Origin: Clostridia bacterium
GTDB taxonomy: Bacteria; Bacillota; Clostridia; Christensenellales; Borkfalkiaceae
Reading direction: 5' to 3'
Length of the DNA stretch: 64,000 nucleotides
Assembly: GCA_017453045.1 (NCBI GenBank)
Contig: JAFTKX010000056.1
Coordinates: 1-64,000 of the forward strand
Shown: positions 25,361-33,891 of the stretch, one piece after another
Layout: each line of letters begins with the position of its first letter
Numbering within the stretch: the stretch's first letter is position 1
The notes under the pieces: generated by a model
What the model saw: only the letters and a program-made list of their open reading frames with translations
What the model was told of the DNA's origin: nothing
The model's database searches: none
Translations under genes and position numbers: made by a program

Positions 25361-27157
25361 GTGATTATCGGCAAGTACATAAATAAGTATTACCTAAAAT
25401 ACGGCTGGTTACTTGTGTTTGGAATAATTGCGCTGATTGCCGTCGACTACTTTCAACTTGAAATTCCCGAACTTTACAGTATGGTTCTTAACGGAATGGC
25501 AAATGGGGTCGTGGAAATAGACGGGCAGGCTTACGTTTTTGACGGCGCTTTTATAGTGGATAGAATTTGTATGCCGATGCTACTCGTTATTTTGATAATG
25601 GTAGTAGGTAGATTTTTATGGCGAGTTTGTTTTTTAGGATCGGGCATAAAAGTCGAAGCAAATATCCGTCAAGAGATGTTCAATCATTGCAAAAATCTTT
25701 CACAGCAGTATTATCAAGTAAATAAAGTTGGAAATTTAATGTCGCTTTTTACCAACGATTTAGAAACTATTCAAGAGTGTTTCGGTTGGGGCGTAATGAT
25801 GCTTTGCGACGCGCTATTTTTAGGCGGTCTTGCAATAGTAAAAATGTGGAAAATGAACGCGTTGCTTACTTTGCTTTCGTTAATTCCTATGGCAATGATG
25901 CTTGCGGTAAGTTTGATTGTCGGAAAGTTCTTAACTAAAAAGTGGGATAAGCGTCAAGCGGCTTTTTCGTCGCTTTCGGATTTTACGCAAGAGAACTTTT
26001 CGGGAATTGCCGTAGTTAAGGCGTTTGTAAAAGAAGTGAAAGAGTTGCTTGCTTTCAAAAAAATCAATAAAGAAAACGAAGAAATAAACGTAGAATATAC
26101 TAAATACTCGACTTTACTCAGAATTTTTATAACGCTTTTTATTGAGTCGGTAATTTGCGTAATATTAGGTTACGGCGGTTATCTCGTTTATTTGGGCGCT
26201 GGTGGCGGTGGATTAAACGGCGGTCAACTCTTTGAGTTTATAGGTTATTTCAACGCGGTGATTTGGCCGGTTATGGCTGTTTCCGAACTTATCGAAATGA
26301 CGTCAAGGGGCAAGGCGTCGCTTAAAAGAGTAAGCGAACTTTTAGACGCTAAACAAGACGTCGTTGATAAAGACGGCGCGACAGAAATCGAGCAGGTTAA
26401 AGGCGATATTGAGTTTAAAGACCTTTCTTTCGTTTATCCCGACGGCGATACCGAAGTTTTAAAAAACGTATCGTTTAAAATTAGTGCAGGCGAAAACGTT
26501 GGAATAGTAGGTAAAACTGGTTCGGGTAAAACTACTATCGTAGACCTTTTGTTAAGAGTTTACAACGTTCCCGACGGCACGCTGTTTATCGACGGGAAAG
26601 ACGTAAACGACGTTACTATTTCGTCGGTTAGAAAGTATATGGCGTACGTTCCGCAAGACAATTTCTTGTTTAGCGACACCATAGAAAACAACATTTCTTT
26701 TGCAAGCGACGAAAAAGATTTCGATAAAGTGGTAGAATACGCAAAATATTCGGATATACACGATAACGTAATCGAATTTAAAGAAGGCTATCAAACGGTT
26801 TTAGGCGAGCGTGGCGTAACCGTTTCGGGCGGACAAAAACAAAGAATTTCCATTGCAAGAGCGCTTATGAAGAACGCTCCCGTGCTTATTTTAGACGATT
26901 CGGTTTCGGCGGTTGATACCAAAACTGAAAGAGCGATACTTGAAAATCTCCAAAAGACGAGAAAGGGCAAGACGACCATTTTGATTGCCCACAGAATTTC
27001 GACTATCGCAGGTATGGATAAGATAATTTATTTAGAAGACGGAAAAGTTTTAGACGTGGGAAAACACGACGAACTTTACGCAAGGTGTCCCGAATATAAG
27101 GTTGCGGTAGACCTTCAAAAACTCGAAGACGAAAAGGGGGAAAGTGAAAATGCGTGA
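25361..27157 (+). CDS. ABC exporter half-transporter, subunit 1
   Basis: 598 residues. The N-terminal ABC transmembrane type 1 domain (about 1-330, six helices) is followed by an ATPase domain with Walker A VGKTGSGKTTIVD (about 385), Q-loop VPQDNF, signature VSGGQKQR, Walker B VLILDDSVSAVD (degenerate Asp instead of Glu after the B motif) and H-loop AHRIST. The missing catalytic Glu is typical of the non-canonical site of heterodimers, matched by its partner. GTG start with AAAGGAG 9 nt upstream. Overlaps the next gene. Confidence 0.9.
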   Translation: MIIGKYINKYYLKYGWLLVFGIIALIAVDYFQLEIPELYSMVLNGMANGVVEIDGQAYVFDGAFIVDRICMPMLLVILIMVVGRFLWRVCFLGSGIKVEANIRQEMFNHCKNLSQQYYQVNKVGNLMSLFTNDLETIQECFGWGVMMLCDALFLGGLAIVKMWKMNALLTLLSLIPMAMMLAVSLIVGKFLTKKWDKRQAAFSSLSDFTQENFSGIAVVKAFVKEVKELLAFKKINKENEEINVEYTKYSTLLRIFITLFIESVICVILGYGGYLVYLGAGGGGLNGGQLFEFIGYFNAVIWPVMAVSELIEMTSRGKASLKRVSELLDAKQDVVDKDGATEIEQVKGDIEFKDLSFVYPDGDTEVLKNVSFKISAGENVGIVGKTGSGKTTIVDLLLRVYNVPDGTLFIDGKDVNDVTISSVRKYMAYVPQDNFLFSDTIENNISFASDEKDFDKVVEYAKYSDIHDNVIEFKEGYQTVLGERGVTVSGGQKQRISIARALMKNAPVLILDDSVSAVDTKTERAILENLQKTRKGKTTILIAHRISTIAGMDKIIYLEDGKVLDVGKHDELYARCPEYKVAVDLQKLEDEKGESENA

Positions 27158-29039
27158 GTGGTTACCCCTTTTAATAGTTGGAGCGGTTATAGGAACTTTT
27201 TCTGCAATTTTCATTTTGGCTTACGCCCTTATGAAAGAGAAAAAGCAGTCTATAGGTTTTGAAAGAAATATGAAGGACGGCGAACTTATAAAAAGGCTTT
27301 TAAAGTACGCTAAACCGCATATAGGTAGTTTCGTTATAGTAGGAATTATGATTATCTTCGCAATTTCCTACGAGATAATCTCACCGCTTATAGTGGCTCA
27401 TATCCAAAAAGTTATTTCAACTGCGGGATTTAAAATGAGTTCGCTACTTATCGCCGTAGGCGTGTATGCAAGCGTTTTAATAGTTTCGCTCGTTTGTTCT
27501 TATTTCCAAGCGATAATTTTACAAAAGACGGGGCAAAAAATCGTTGCCACTTTGCGTGAAGAAACGTTTAATCATATCGAATCTTTATCGCACGCGCAAC
27601 TTAATAATATCCCCGTAGGTAAACTCGTAACGAGAGTTACCAACGATACGAACGGCTTATCAATGTTGTTCACAAACATTATAGTAAACCTTACCAAAAA
27701 CGTTTTCGTAATACTCGGCGTGCTTGTGGCAATGCTTTGTTTAAACTATATGCTTACGCTTATGGTGCTTTGTTTCGTTCCGTTTATCGTTCTTTTTACG
27801 GTAATATTCCGTAAATTTTCAAGGAAGTCTTACAGAAAGGTAAAAGACGGAACGACGGATATAAACACCTTTTTGTCCGAGAATTTATCGGGTATGAAAG
27901 TTATTCAAATTTTCAACCGAGAAGACGTAAAAACCGACGAGTTTTCTTCAAAAAACAAGAAACTCGAAGGGGCGAGAAAGAGCCAAATGTTAGTGTTTAG
28001 CATATTTAGACCTACGGTCTATATGCTTTACGTAGCGTCCGTGCTATGTCTGTTTTTCTTCGGCTGTAAGGGCTACGTCGACAACTGGATATTTTTAGGT
28101 CAAACGGTTACCGCTGACGTTTTAGTAGCCTTTTATATGTATCTTTCAAAATTCTTTAACCCTATACAAAACCTTGCGGAAATGTTCAACTGGCTTCAGT
28201 CTGCTTTTGCTTCGGGCGAAAAGATTTTCTCAATACTCGATATGAAACCCGAAGTCGTAGACCAAGACGGCGCTATTGAACTCAACGAAATTAAGGGTGA
28301 AATCGAATTTAAAGACGTTTGGTTTGCATACGTGCCGGGCGAGTGGGTTTTAAAGGGCGTTTCCTTTAAAGTCGAGGCAAAACAAACGGTTGCCTTCGTC
28401 GGAGCGACGGGTTCGGGAAAGACGACTATTTTATCACTTCTTTGCCGAAATTACGATATTCAAAAAGGTGAAATTTTACTCGACGGCATAAATATAAGAA
28501 ATATTAAAATTTCTTCGCTTAGAAAACACTTTGGACAAATGCTCCAAGACGTGTTCTTATTTAGCGGAACGATAAGGAGTAATATCACTTTAAGAGAAGA
28601 AAGTTTTACCGACGACGAAATTATGGAAGTTTGCAAATACGTAAACGCAGATAAACTCGTAAATAAACTTTCAAACGGTCTTGACGAAGAAGTTAGAGAA
28701 AGGGGAAACAATTTCTCTGCGGGCGAAAGACAACTCATATCTTTTGCAAGAACGCTTATTCACCGTCCTGAAGTTATGATACTCGACGAAGCGACTGCAA
28801 ATATCGACACCGAAACCGAAGTTTTAATTCAAGATTCGCTTGATAAAATGATGAACGTCGGCACAATGCTTATCGTGGCGCACAGACTTTCTACGATTCA
28901 AAAAGCAGATAATATTATCGTGCTTTCTCACGGCGAAATATTAGAGCAAGGCTCTCACGACGAACTTTTAAAACTTCGCGGTAGTTATTATAATTTGTAT
29001 ACCTTGCAATATATGAAAGACAATCTTGCAAAGGTGTAA
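27150..29039 (+). CDS. ABC exporter half-transporter, subunit 2
   Basis: About 629 residues. A single extra N-terminal hydrophobic segment (ends about 30), then the six-helix exporter domain and an ATPase with GATGSGKTTI (about 417), signature FSAGERQLISFART and a canonical Walker B with Glu (VMILDEATANID). It thus supplies the competent catalytic site for the degenerate partner; together they form one heterodimeric exporter of drug, lipid or peptide type. ATG 27150 is chosen, with AAGGGGG 9 nt upstream and an 8-nt overlap with the previous stop; GTG 27144 is too close to the ribosome site. Confidence 0.9.
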   Translation: MREWLPLLIVGAVIGTFSAIFILAYALMKEKKQSIGFERNMKDGELIKRLLKYAKPHIGSFVIVGIMIIFAISYEIISPLIVAHIQKVISTAGFKMSSLLIAVGVYASVLIVSLVCSYFQAIILQKTGQKIVATLREETFNHIESLSHAQLNNIPVGKLVTRVTNDTNGLSMLFTNIIVNLTKNVFVILGVLVAMLCLNYMLTLMVLCFVPFIVLFTVIFRKFSRKSYRKVKDGTTDINTFLSENLSGMKVIQIFNREDVKTDEFSSKNKKLEGARKSQMLVFSIFRPTVYMLYVASVLCLFFFGCKGYVDNWIFLGQTVTADVLVAFYMYLSKFFNPIQNLAEMFNWLQSAFASGEKIFSILDMKPEVVDQDGAIELNEIKGEIEFKDVWFAYVPGEWVLKGVSFKVEAKQTVAFVGATGSGKTTILSLLCRNYDIQKGEILLDGINIRNIKISSLRKHFGQMLQDVFLFSGTIRSNITLREESFTDDEIMEVCKYVNADKLVNKLSNGLDEEVRERGNNFSAGERQLISFARTLIHRPEVMILDEATANIDTETEVLIQDSLDKMMNVGTMLIVAHRLSTIQKADNIIVLSHGEILEQGSHDELLKLRGSYYNLYTLQYMKDNLAKV

Positions 29040-29047
29040 AATTAGGC

Positions 29048-29060
29048 TATAAGTTGATTA
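29048..29060 (+). repeat. Dispersed post-stop word
   Basis: TATAAGTTGATTA, 9 nt after the ABC subunit 2 stop, sense orientation, C-to-T variant. Confidence 0.55.
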
Positions 29061-29067
29061 AACGAAT

Positions 29068-29107
29068 AAAAAGGTTGAAAACCATCGTCGGTTTTCAACC
29101 TTTTTTT
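29068..29107. terminator. Bidirectional terminator between ABC and ferritin-like genes
   Basis: AAAAGGTTGAAAACC / GGTTTTCAACCTTTT with a six-base loop, T runs both ways; the flanking genes converge. Confidence 0.85.
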
Positions 29108-29116
29108 ATAATATAA

Positions 29117-30394
29117 TCAGTCGTTACAAGTAAAATTAGTCGAAGTCGTTGCGTTTGGTTTTCTACCTACGCTCGTATTGTCTTCTCTACGGTTTCTAAG
29201 TTGGGGTATGGGATTTGGGGCGGTTTGAAATCTGTAATCAAAACCGTTCTTTTGAATAATCTTTTCAATTACGTTATGCGACGGAACTATATCCGTAGTC
29301 GGATTTACTGCGTTTTGTAAAATAAAAAAGTCCGCTCCGCTCGGCAAATCTTTTATTTTAGCGTAGTCGTCTTTAAGTGAAGTGTATTGCACGGTGTCGG
29401 TCAATATTTTTCTTACGTAATCGACGTTTTCGTGCAGGGAAATAGGCGCGGGGAAATCACCGCAAGGTATAACTTCTTGCCACTCTTTACCTTCGTATTT
29501 TCTAAGAAGTTCAACCGCCTTATGTAAGTGTGAAATTTCGATAGAAAGGTTTTCTTCCCAAAGGTTTTTGACGTACGCGTCGGTTTCGGTTTGATAGCAC
29601 GACCAGTATAAGTAGCACTCGGTATATTCGTGCCAAAGCAGTTTTTCAAGCGGGGTTAAGTTGGCGTCCATTAAAGATTCGTAGTGAGAAACGTGTTCTT
29701 CTTCTACCATTGCAATCTCTTGATAAAGTCGTCTGCCTATATCCGATTGAGCAAAGTTCGTAACGTTCATATAGTAGTTCATAGTTTGCTGTTCGGCGGC
29801 GGTTATAATCATAGTTGAAAGAACGGTTTGAACGTCGGCGGTTTTAAAGTCCGTACACTTTTTAACGTTGTCAAACGGATGGCGGTGATGCGCGATAGTC
29901 GGTCTTGCAGGCATAATTTCGGTATATCTGCCAACTAACCACTCGGCCGCTATTCCGCGCTCGCCCTCAAGCAAGTTAGAGTAGCGGTATAAATGGTCGA
30001 AGTCTTCAAGTAGCGCAAAATCAAGGGCTGTTTTAACGTAGCAGTCAACTTCTCTTTTAGCAAGTTCGGCAGTTAAATCAACGGCTAATTGTTCGTAGGA
30101 AATAGTGTGTTCTAGAATACTTTCGTCTTTGGGTTTTAAAAGCGAAATTTTAAGTTGTTGTTGTTTTTCAATATAGCGTGTTAAGGCAAGTTCTCTGCGC
30201 AAATCGTTATCGCATACGTTTCGGGCAAAACAATGCGAAAACCAGTTTGCTTCAAATTCCGTACCGTTCATTAAAATAATACGCGTTTTGGTGTACGGGT
30301 CTACCGTACGCTTGTCGTACGGCTTTGGATAAAGCCTTTGCCAGTTTTGAATTAACCGTATAAGCGGTTGTGGTTTTTCGTTAAACGGATTCAT
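29117..30394 (-). CDS. Ferritin-like-fold protein of unknown function
   Basis: About 425 residues. Acidic/histidine pairs typical of a four-helix carboxylate-bridged diiron fold are visible: ILEHTISYEQLAVDLTAE (about 110-125), TAAEQQTMNYY and the strong VEEEHVSHYESL (about 240-250), then YTECYLYWSCYQTETD. The C-terminal tail is polar. The substrate is unknown; these proteins can be oxidoreductases or iron-binding. ATG 30394 has AAGGAG at good spacing; the longer frame from 30481 runs back through the upstream terminator. Follows the aminotransferase gene, separated by a hairpin. Confidence 0.6.
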   Translation of the reverse strand: MNPFNEKPQPLIRLIQNWQRLYPKPYDKRTVDPYTKTRIILMNGTEFEANWFSHCFARNVCDNDLRRELALTRYIEKQQQLKISLLKPKDESILEHTISYEQLAVDLTAELAKREVDCYVKTALDFALLEDFDHLYRYSNLLEGERGIAAEWLVGRYTEIMPARPTIAHHRHPFDNVKKCTDFKTADVQTVLSTMIITAAEQQTMNYYMNVTNFAQSDIGRRLYQEIAMVEEEHVSHYESLMDANLTPLEKLLWHEYTECYLYWSCYQTETDAYVKNLWEENLSIEISHLHKAVELLRKYEGKEWQEVIPCGDFPAPISLHENVDYVRKILTDTVQYTSLKDDYAKIKDLPSGADFFILQNAVNPTTDIVPSHNVIEKIIQKNGFDYRFQTAPNPIPQLRNRREDNTSVGRKPNATTSTNFTCND

Positions 30395-30447
30395 AATTTT
30401 CTCCTTCTTATATATTATGAATTCGTTGCGCAAAAAGTTAAAAATTA

Positions 30448-30475
30448 CCGCCGACGGCAAAAAAGCCGTCGGCGG
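30448..30475 (-). terminator. Terminator between aminotransferase and ferritin-like genes
   Basis: CCGCCGACGGC / GCCGTCGGCGG around six A, followed on the minus strand by TAATTTTT. Confidence 0.8.
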
Positions 30476-30492
30476 TTTCATTGTAAGTAGAG

Positions 30493-31668
30493 TTAAATTA
30501 AATTGTAAACTTTAGCGAGTTTTTCAAAAAGGGGCTTGCTGTTTTCTACCGTTTCTTTAGAAACGCAAGTGGCAATTCTTACCCAACCTTTCGCCCCAAA
30601 ACTGTCGGCAGGAACTATTAAAAGCCCTAACTCTTTGGCTCTTTCACTCATTTTTTCGCTGTCGCCGTCGGGCGCTTTTACCATAAGATAGAACGCTCCT
30701 TTAGGCTCGTTACAAGTAAATCCAAGGTTTTTAAGAGTAGATAAAAGAGTTTTTAGGTTGTTTTCGTAAATTGAAAAATCTGAATATTCGCCGTTAAAAT
30801 TTTCAATTAAATATTGAAAAAGACTTGGCGCGCAAACGTAACCAAACGCGCGGAGAGAACCTAAAATACTGGCGTACAAGTCGATAAACTCGCTAATTTC
30901 GCTTGGAATTGCAATATATCCTATGCGCTCGCCGGGGAGAGAAAGACTTTTGCTAAAAGAATAGCAAATTATCGTATCTTTGTAAAAATCGGGAATAAAA
31001 GGCAATTTTGCGTCGCCAAAAACTATTTCTCTATACGGCTCGTCAGAAATAAGGTAGATAGGATGAGAGAACTCTTTTGATTTTTTATTTAAGATTTCAG
31101 TTATTTTACAAATTTCGTCTACGGTGTAAATTTTGCCTGACGGGTTGTTCGGGTTGTTTATAACGAGCGCCTTTGTGTTTTTGGTAATAGCGTTTTCAAG
31201 CGAAGAAAAACTCGGCGAAAAATCGTTATCAAATTCCACGCTCTTAAAATTAGAACTACAACTTTCGATAAACACTTTATATTCGGGGAAGAACGGGGAC
31301 AAAACCACGATTTCGTCGGTACGGCTACTTGTAATCGCTTTAAAAACTCCGCAAAGAGACGCCGCCGCTCCGCAAGTTAGAGCAATACCGTTTTCAGTAA
31401 ACGTCGTCTTGCCTTTTTTGTTTAAGTCGCTTGCAATTTTTTGCCTTGCCATAGCCGAGCCTTGCGCTTGAGTATAAGCGTGTACGTCGCTTTTTTTAAG
31501 CCCGTCTATTAAAATTTGCGTTACGCTATCGGGAGTCTTTACCGACGGATTACCAAGTGTAAAATCGCAAACGGTTTCGCCCTGCTGTTTTAAGATTTTT
31601 CCGTACTCGAACAGGTCGCGTATTTTAGAACGGTTTTGTCCAAGCGCTTTCATTTTTTCGTTTAACAT
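30493..31668 (-). CDS. Class I/II aminotransferase, probably aromatic/aspartate type
   Basis: 391 residues, fold type I PLP enzyme. NNPNNPSGKIY (171-181), SDEPYREIVF (about 209-218), the PLP lysine in SFSKSLSLPGERIGY (Lys240), and the substrate Arg near RIATCVS at the C-terminus. It is divergent from the aromatic operon, which makes both phenylpyruvate and hydroxyphenylpyruvate but contains no aminotransferase. This enzyme is therefore a good candidate for the last step to Phe and Tyr; aspartate aminotransferase is the alternative. AAGGAA precedes the ATG. Confidence 0.8.
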   Translation of the reverse strand: MLNEKMKALGQNRSKIRDLFEYGKILKQQGETVCDFTLGNPSVKTPDSVTQILIDGLKKSDVHAYTQAQGSAMARQKIASDLNKKGKTTFTENGIALTCGAAASLCGVFKAITSSRTDEIVVLSPFFPEYKVFIESCSSNFKSVEFDNDFSPSFSSLENAITKNTKALVINNPNNPSGKIYTVDEICKITEILNKKSKEFSHPIYLISDEPYREIVFGDAKLPFIPDFYKDTIICYSFSKSLSLPGERIGYIAIPSEISEFIDLYASILGSLRAFGYVCAPSLFQYLIENFNGEYSDFSIYENNLKTLLSTLKNLGFTCNEPKGAFYLMVKAPDGDSEKMSERAKELGLLIVPADSFGAKGWVRIATCVSKETVENSKPLFEKLAKVYNLI

Positions 31669-31696
31669 TACAGTTTCCTTAAATTGACTTTTTATT

Positions 31697-31726
31697 ATTT
31701 TAACACGGAGCGGTTTTTATTGTCAA
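31697..31726 (-). promoter_or_regulatory. Aminotransferase promoter
   Basis: Minus strand TTGACA (31721-31726), 18 bp, TAAAAT (31697-31702). Divergent from the aromatic operon promoter 50 bp away. Confidence 0.65.
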
Positions 31727-31772
31727 GAATAACTAAAATCTTTATAGTTTAGACTTTTAATTTTTAAATTAG

Positions 31773-31801
31773 TTGACAATTACGCTAAATAGGTATATAC
31801 T
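31773..31801 (+). promoter_or_regulatory. Aromatic operon promoter
   Basis: TTGACA 31773-31778, exactly 17 bp, TATACT 31796-31801, one mismatch from consensus. Predicted start near 31808, 14 nt before the leader ORF. Confidence 0.85.
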
Positions 31802-31821
31802 TTAAAAAAAGGGACGAAAAA

Positions 31822-31878
31822 ATGAACAAATTTTACGCTTATTTTTATTTTGCATATTATTTTGTAGACCATATTTAA
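31822..31878 (+). CDS. Phe/Tyr-rich leader peptide of the aromatic operon
   Basis: 18 codons: MNKFYAYFYFAYYFVDHI, then TAA. Nine residues are Phe (4) or Tyr (5), none Trp. It starts 14 nt after the predicted transcription start with a modest GGGA ribosome site. Its last codons and stop form one arm of a hairpin with 31881-31890, whose right arm can alternatively pair with the left arm of the terminator at 31918-31951. This is the arrangement of ribosome-mediated attenuators such as E. coli pheA. Too short for ordinary gene finding. Confidence 0.85.
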   Translation: MNKFYAYFYFAYYFVDHI

Positions 31879-31951
31879 TAAAATATCGGTATTTTTTCGC
31901 GTACAAAAAAATTCGTTAAGGCCGATATTAAGAAGATATCGGTCTTTTTTT
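31868..31951 (+). promoter_or_regulatory. Transcription attenuator (pause, antiterminator and terminator hairpins)
   Basis: Arm 1 ACCATATTT (31868-31876) pairs with arm 2 AAATATcGGT (31881-31890, one bulged C). Arm 2 ATATCGG (31883-31889) can instead pair with arm 3 CCGATAT (31922-31928). Arm 3 otherwise pairs with arm 4 ATATCGG (31936-31942), extended by AAG(G)/TCTT, and is followed by a T run to 31951. Stalling on Phe/Tyr codons would cover arm 1, free arm 2 for arm 3 and let transcription continue. The SD of the next gene (GGAG) lies just past the T run. Confidence 0.85.
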
Positions 31952-31962
31952 ATGGAGTAGTT

Positions 31963-32976
31963 ATGATTATAGTAGTTAAGAAAAACTGTGAAGAAAAACA
32001 ACTTGACAACCTTATTAAATGGGTAAAATCTCAAGGGCTTGGCGTTGACGTAAGTCGTGGCGACCATTCAATCGTTTTAGGGCTTATAGGCGATACGCCA
32101 AAAGTCGACATTGACTTAGTGCGCTCTATGGATATAGTTGAAAACGTGAAGCGTATTCAAGAGCCGTTCAAAAGCGCGAATAGAAAATTTCATCCCGACG
32201 ACACTATCGTAGACGTTGGCGGTCATAAGTTCGGCGGGGAGAATTTCCAAATTATTGCAGGACCTTGTTCGGTTGAAAGCGAAAAGCAAATAATCGAAGT
32301 TGCAAAGGCGGTTAAAGCGTCGGGCGCAAATCTTTTAAGGGGTGGCGCGTTTAAGCCGAGAACCTCGCCGTACGCTTTCCAAGGACTTAAAGCAGGCGGT
32401 CTTGAACTTTTAAAACTCGCTAAAAAAGAGACGGGTATGCCTATCGTTACCGAAATTATGTCGGTTGCGCATATCGACCTTTTTGAAGACGTAGATATGG
32501 TTCAAATCGGCGCGAGAAATATGCAAAACTTTGAACTTTTAAAAGCCGTTGGCAAACTTAACAAGCCTGTACTACTTAAAAGAGGACTTGCTAACACTAT
32601 TGAAGAATGGCTTATGAGCGCAGAATACATTATGAGCGAAGGCAATAGACAAGTCGTTTTATGCGAAAGGGGAATAAGAACATTCGAGCCTATGACGAGA
32701 AATACTTTAGACCTTTCGGCAATCCCGCTTTTAAAAGAAAAGACGCATCTTCCCGTAATAGTAGACCCAAGTCACGCGTCGGGACTTTCAAGGCTTGTAA
32801 AACCATTGTCGCTCGCCGCGGTTGGCGCAGGCGCAGACGGACTTATGATAGAAGTTCATAACGATCCTGCGAACGCGCTTTGCGACGGAGCGCAATCTCT
32901 CCGCCCAGAGCAATTTGACGAAGTAGTTAAGGCGACGGACGTTATGCTTCCGCTCGTAAACAAAAAAAGAGTTTAA
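31963..32976 (+). CDS. aroF: DAHP synthase (3-deoxy-7-phosphoheptulonate synthase), AroG-beta type
   Basis: Condenses PEP and erythrose-4-phosphate, the entry step of the shikimate pathway. About 70 N-terminal residues form the small ferredoxin-like domain seen in the Bacillus/Thermotoga type I-beta enzymes. The barrel then carries FQIIAGPCSVES, LLRGGAFKPRTSPYAFQG, VLLKRG and PVIVDPSHASG. 337 residues, the normal length. First structural gene after the Phe/Tyr attenuator, so pathway entry itself is controlled by charged Phe/Tyr tRNA. ATG with GGAG upstream. Confidence 0.93.
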   Translation: MIIVVKKNCEEKQLDNLIKWVKSQGLGVDVSRGDHSIVLGLIGDTPKVDIDLVRSMDIVENVKRIQEPFKSANRKFHPDDTIVDVGGHKFGGENFQIIAGPCSVESEKQIIEVAKAVKASGANLLRGGAFKPRTSPYAFQGLKAGGLELLKLAKKETGMPIVTEIMSVAHIDLFEDVDMVQIGARNMQNFELLKAVGKLNKPVLLKRGLANTIEEWLMSAEYIMSEGNRQVVLCERGIRTFEPMTRNTLDLSAIPLLKEKTHLPVIVDPSHASGLSRLVKPLSLAAVGAGADGLMIEVHNDPANALCDGAQSLRPEQFDEVVKATDVMLPLVNKKRV

Positions 32977-32996
32977 AATTATCCCTAAAAGTAGGC

Positions 32997-33010
32997 TATA
33001 AGTTGATTAT
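32997..33010 (+). repeat. Dispersed post-stop word
   Basis: TATAAGTTGATTAT, 21 nt after the DAHP synthase stop, sense orientation, in the only sizeable gap (69 bp) of the aromatic operon. Confidence 0.55.
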
Positions 33011-33045
33011 TTAGTATTTTAAGCCGAGTAGGCAATAGGTAAAAT

Positions 33046-33891
33046 ATGAACGTTGCAATTATAGGACTTGGGCTTATCGGCGCAAGTTTTGGAAAAAGTT
33101 TAATAAAAAACGGCGAACATAAGGTTTTTGGTTACGATATAAATCCCGACGTTTTGTTAAAAGCAGAACTCGTAAAGGCAATAGACGAGCCGTTGACGGA
33201 CGAAAATATAAAGGATATCGACCTTTTGATAATTTCGGTATACCCAAGGGCGTTTAAGTCGGTTGCAAAAAATTATCTTGCAAAAATGAAAGACGGCGCT
33301 GTTTTGATGGATTTTTGCGGAATAAAAAGGGGTATCGAAGACGATATGAAAGAGTTGTCTTTAGAGTATCCTAATATAAGTTTCGTTGGGGCGCACCCTA
33401 TGGCAGGTAGAGAGTTTTCGGGCATAGACCGCTCTCTTTCCACCCTTTTTGATAAGGCTACTTGCGTGGTCGTTCCCGTAAAAGCCGATTTGTTTATTTT
33501 GGAAAAATTAAGGGACTTGTTTTTGTCTGTCGGTTTTTCAGAAGCGGTATTTTCAACCGCTTACCGCCACGACGAGATAATCGCCTTTACTTCTCAACTT
33601 TGTCATATAGTTTCAAACGCCTTTATAAAAAGCCCTATGGCAAGTAGTCATTTCGGCTTTTCGGCAGGTAGTTATAAAGACTTAACGAGAGTTGCAAGGC
33701 TTAACCCTACTATGTGGACGGAACTTATGATGGACAACCGAGATTTGCTAAAAAACGAACTTAACGGACTTATAGCAAGACTTTCGGAGTATGCTACGGC
33801 TCTTGAAACGGGCGACGAGCAAAGACTTTTCGATCTTTTAAAAGAAGGTAGCGACCTTAAAATTTCTATTGATAAAGGAAAATTTAGATGA
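33046..33891 (+). CDS. tyrA: Prephenate dehydrogenase
   Basis: Oxidatively decarboxylates prephenate to 4-hydroxyphenylpyruvate. Rossmann motif GLGLIGASFG (7-16), VGAHPMAGREFSG (about 115-127) and YRHDEIIAFTSQLCHIVS (about 165-185) are diagnostic. 281 residues and no ACT domain, so feedback by Tyr at the protein level is less likely than in longer homologues. The stop overlaps the aroB start by 4 nt. AGG lies 7 nt before the ATG. Confidence 0.92.
   Translation: MNVAIIGLGLIGASFGKSLIKNGEHKVFGYDINPDVLLKAELVKAIDEPLTDENIKDIDLLIISVYPRAFKSVAKNYLAKMKDGAVLMDFCGIKRGIEDDMKELSLEYPNISFVGAHPMAGREFSGIDRSLSTLFDKATCVVVPVKADLFILEKLRDLFLSVGFSEAVFSTAYRHDEIIAFTSQLCHIVSNAFIKSPMASSHFGFSAGSYKDLTRVARLNPTMWTELMMDNRDLLKNELNGLIARLSEYATALETGDEQRLFDLLKEGSDLKISIDKGKFR

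Noticed and set aside
31740-31960. T-box leader ahead of the aromatic operon
   Set aside because: No T-box consensus (TGGNACCGCG-like) and the leader is too short; the leader-peptide model explains the sequence better.
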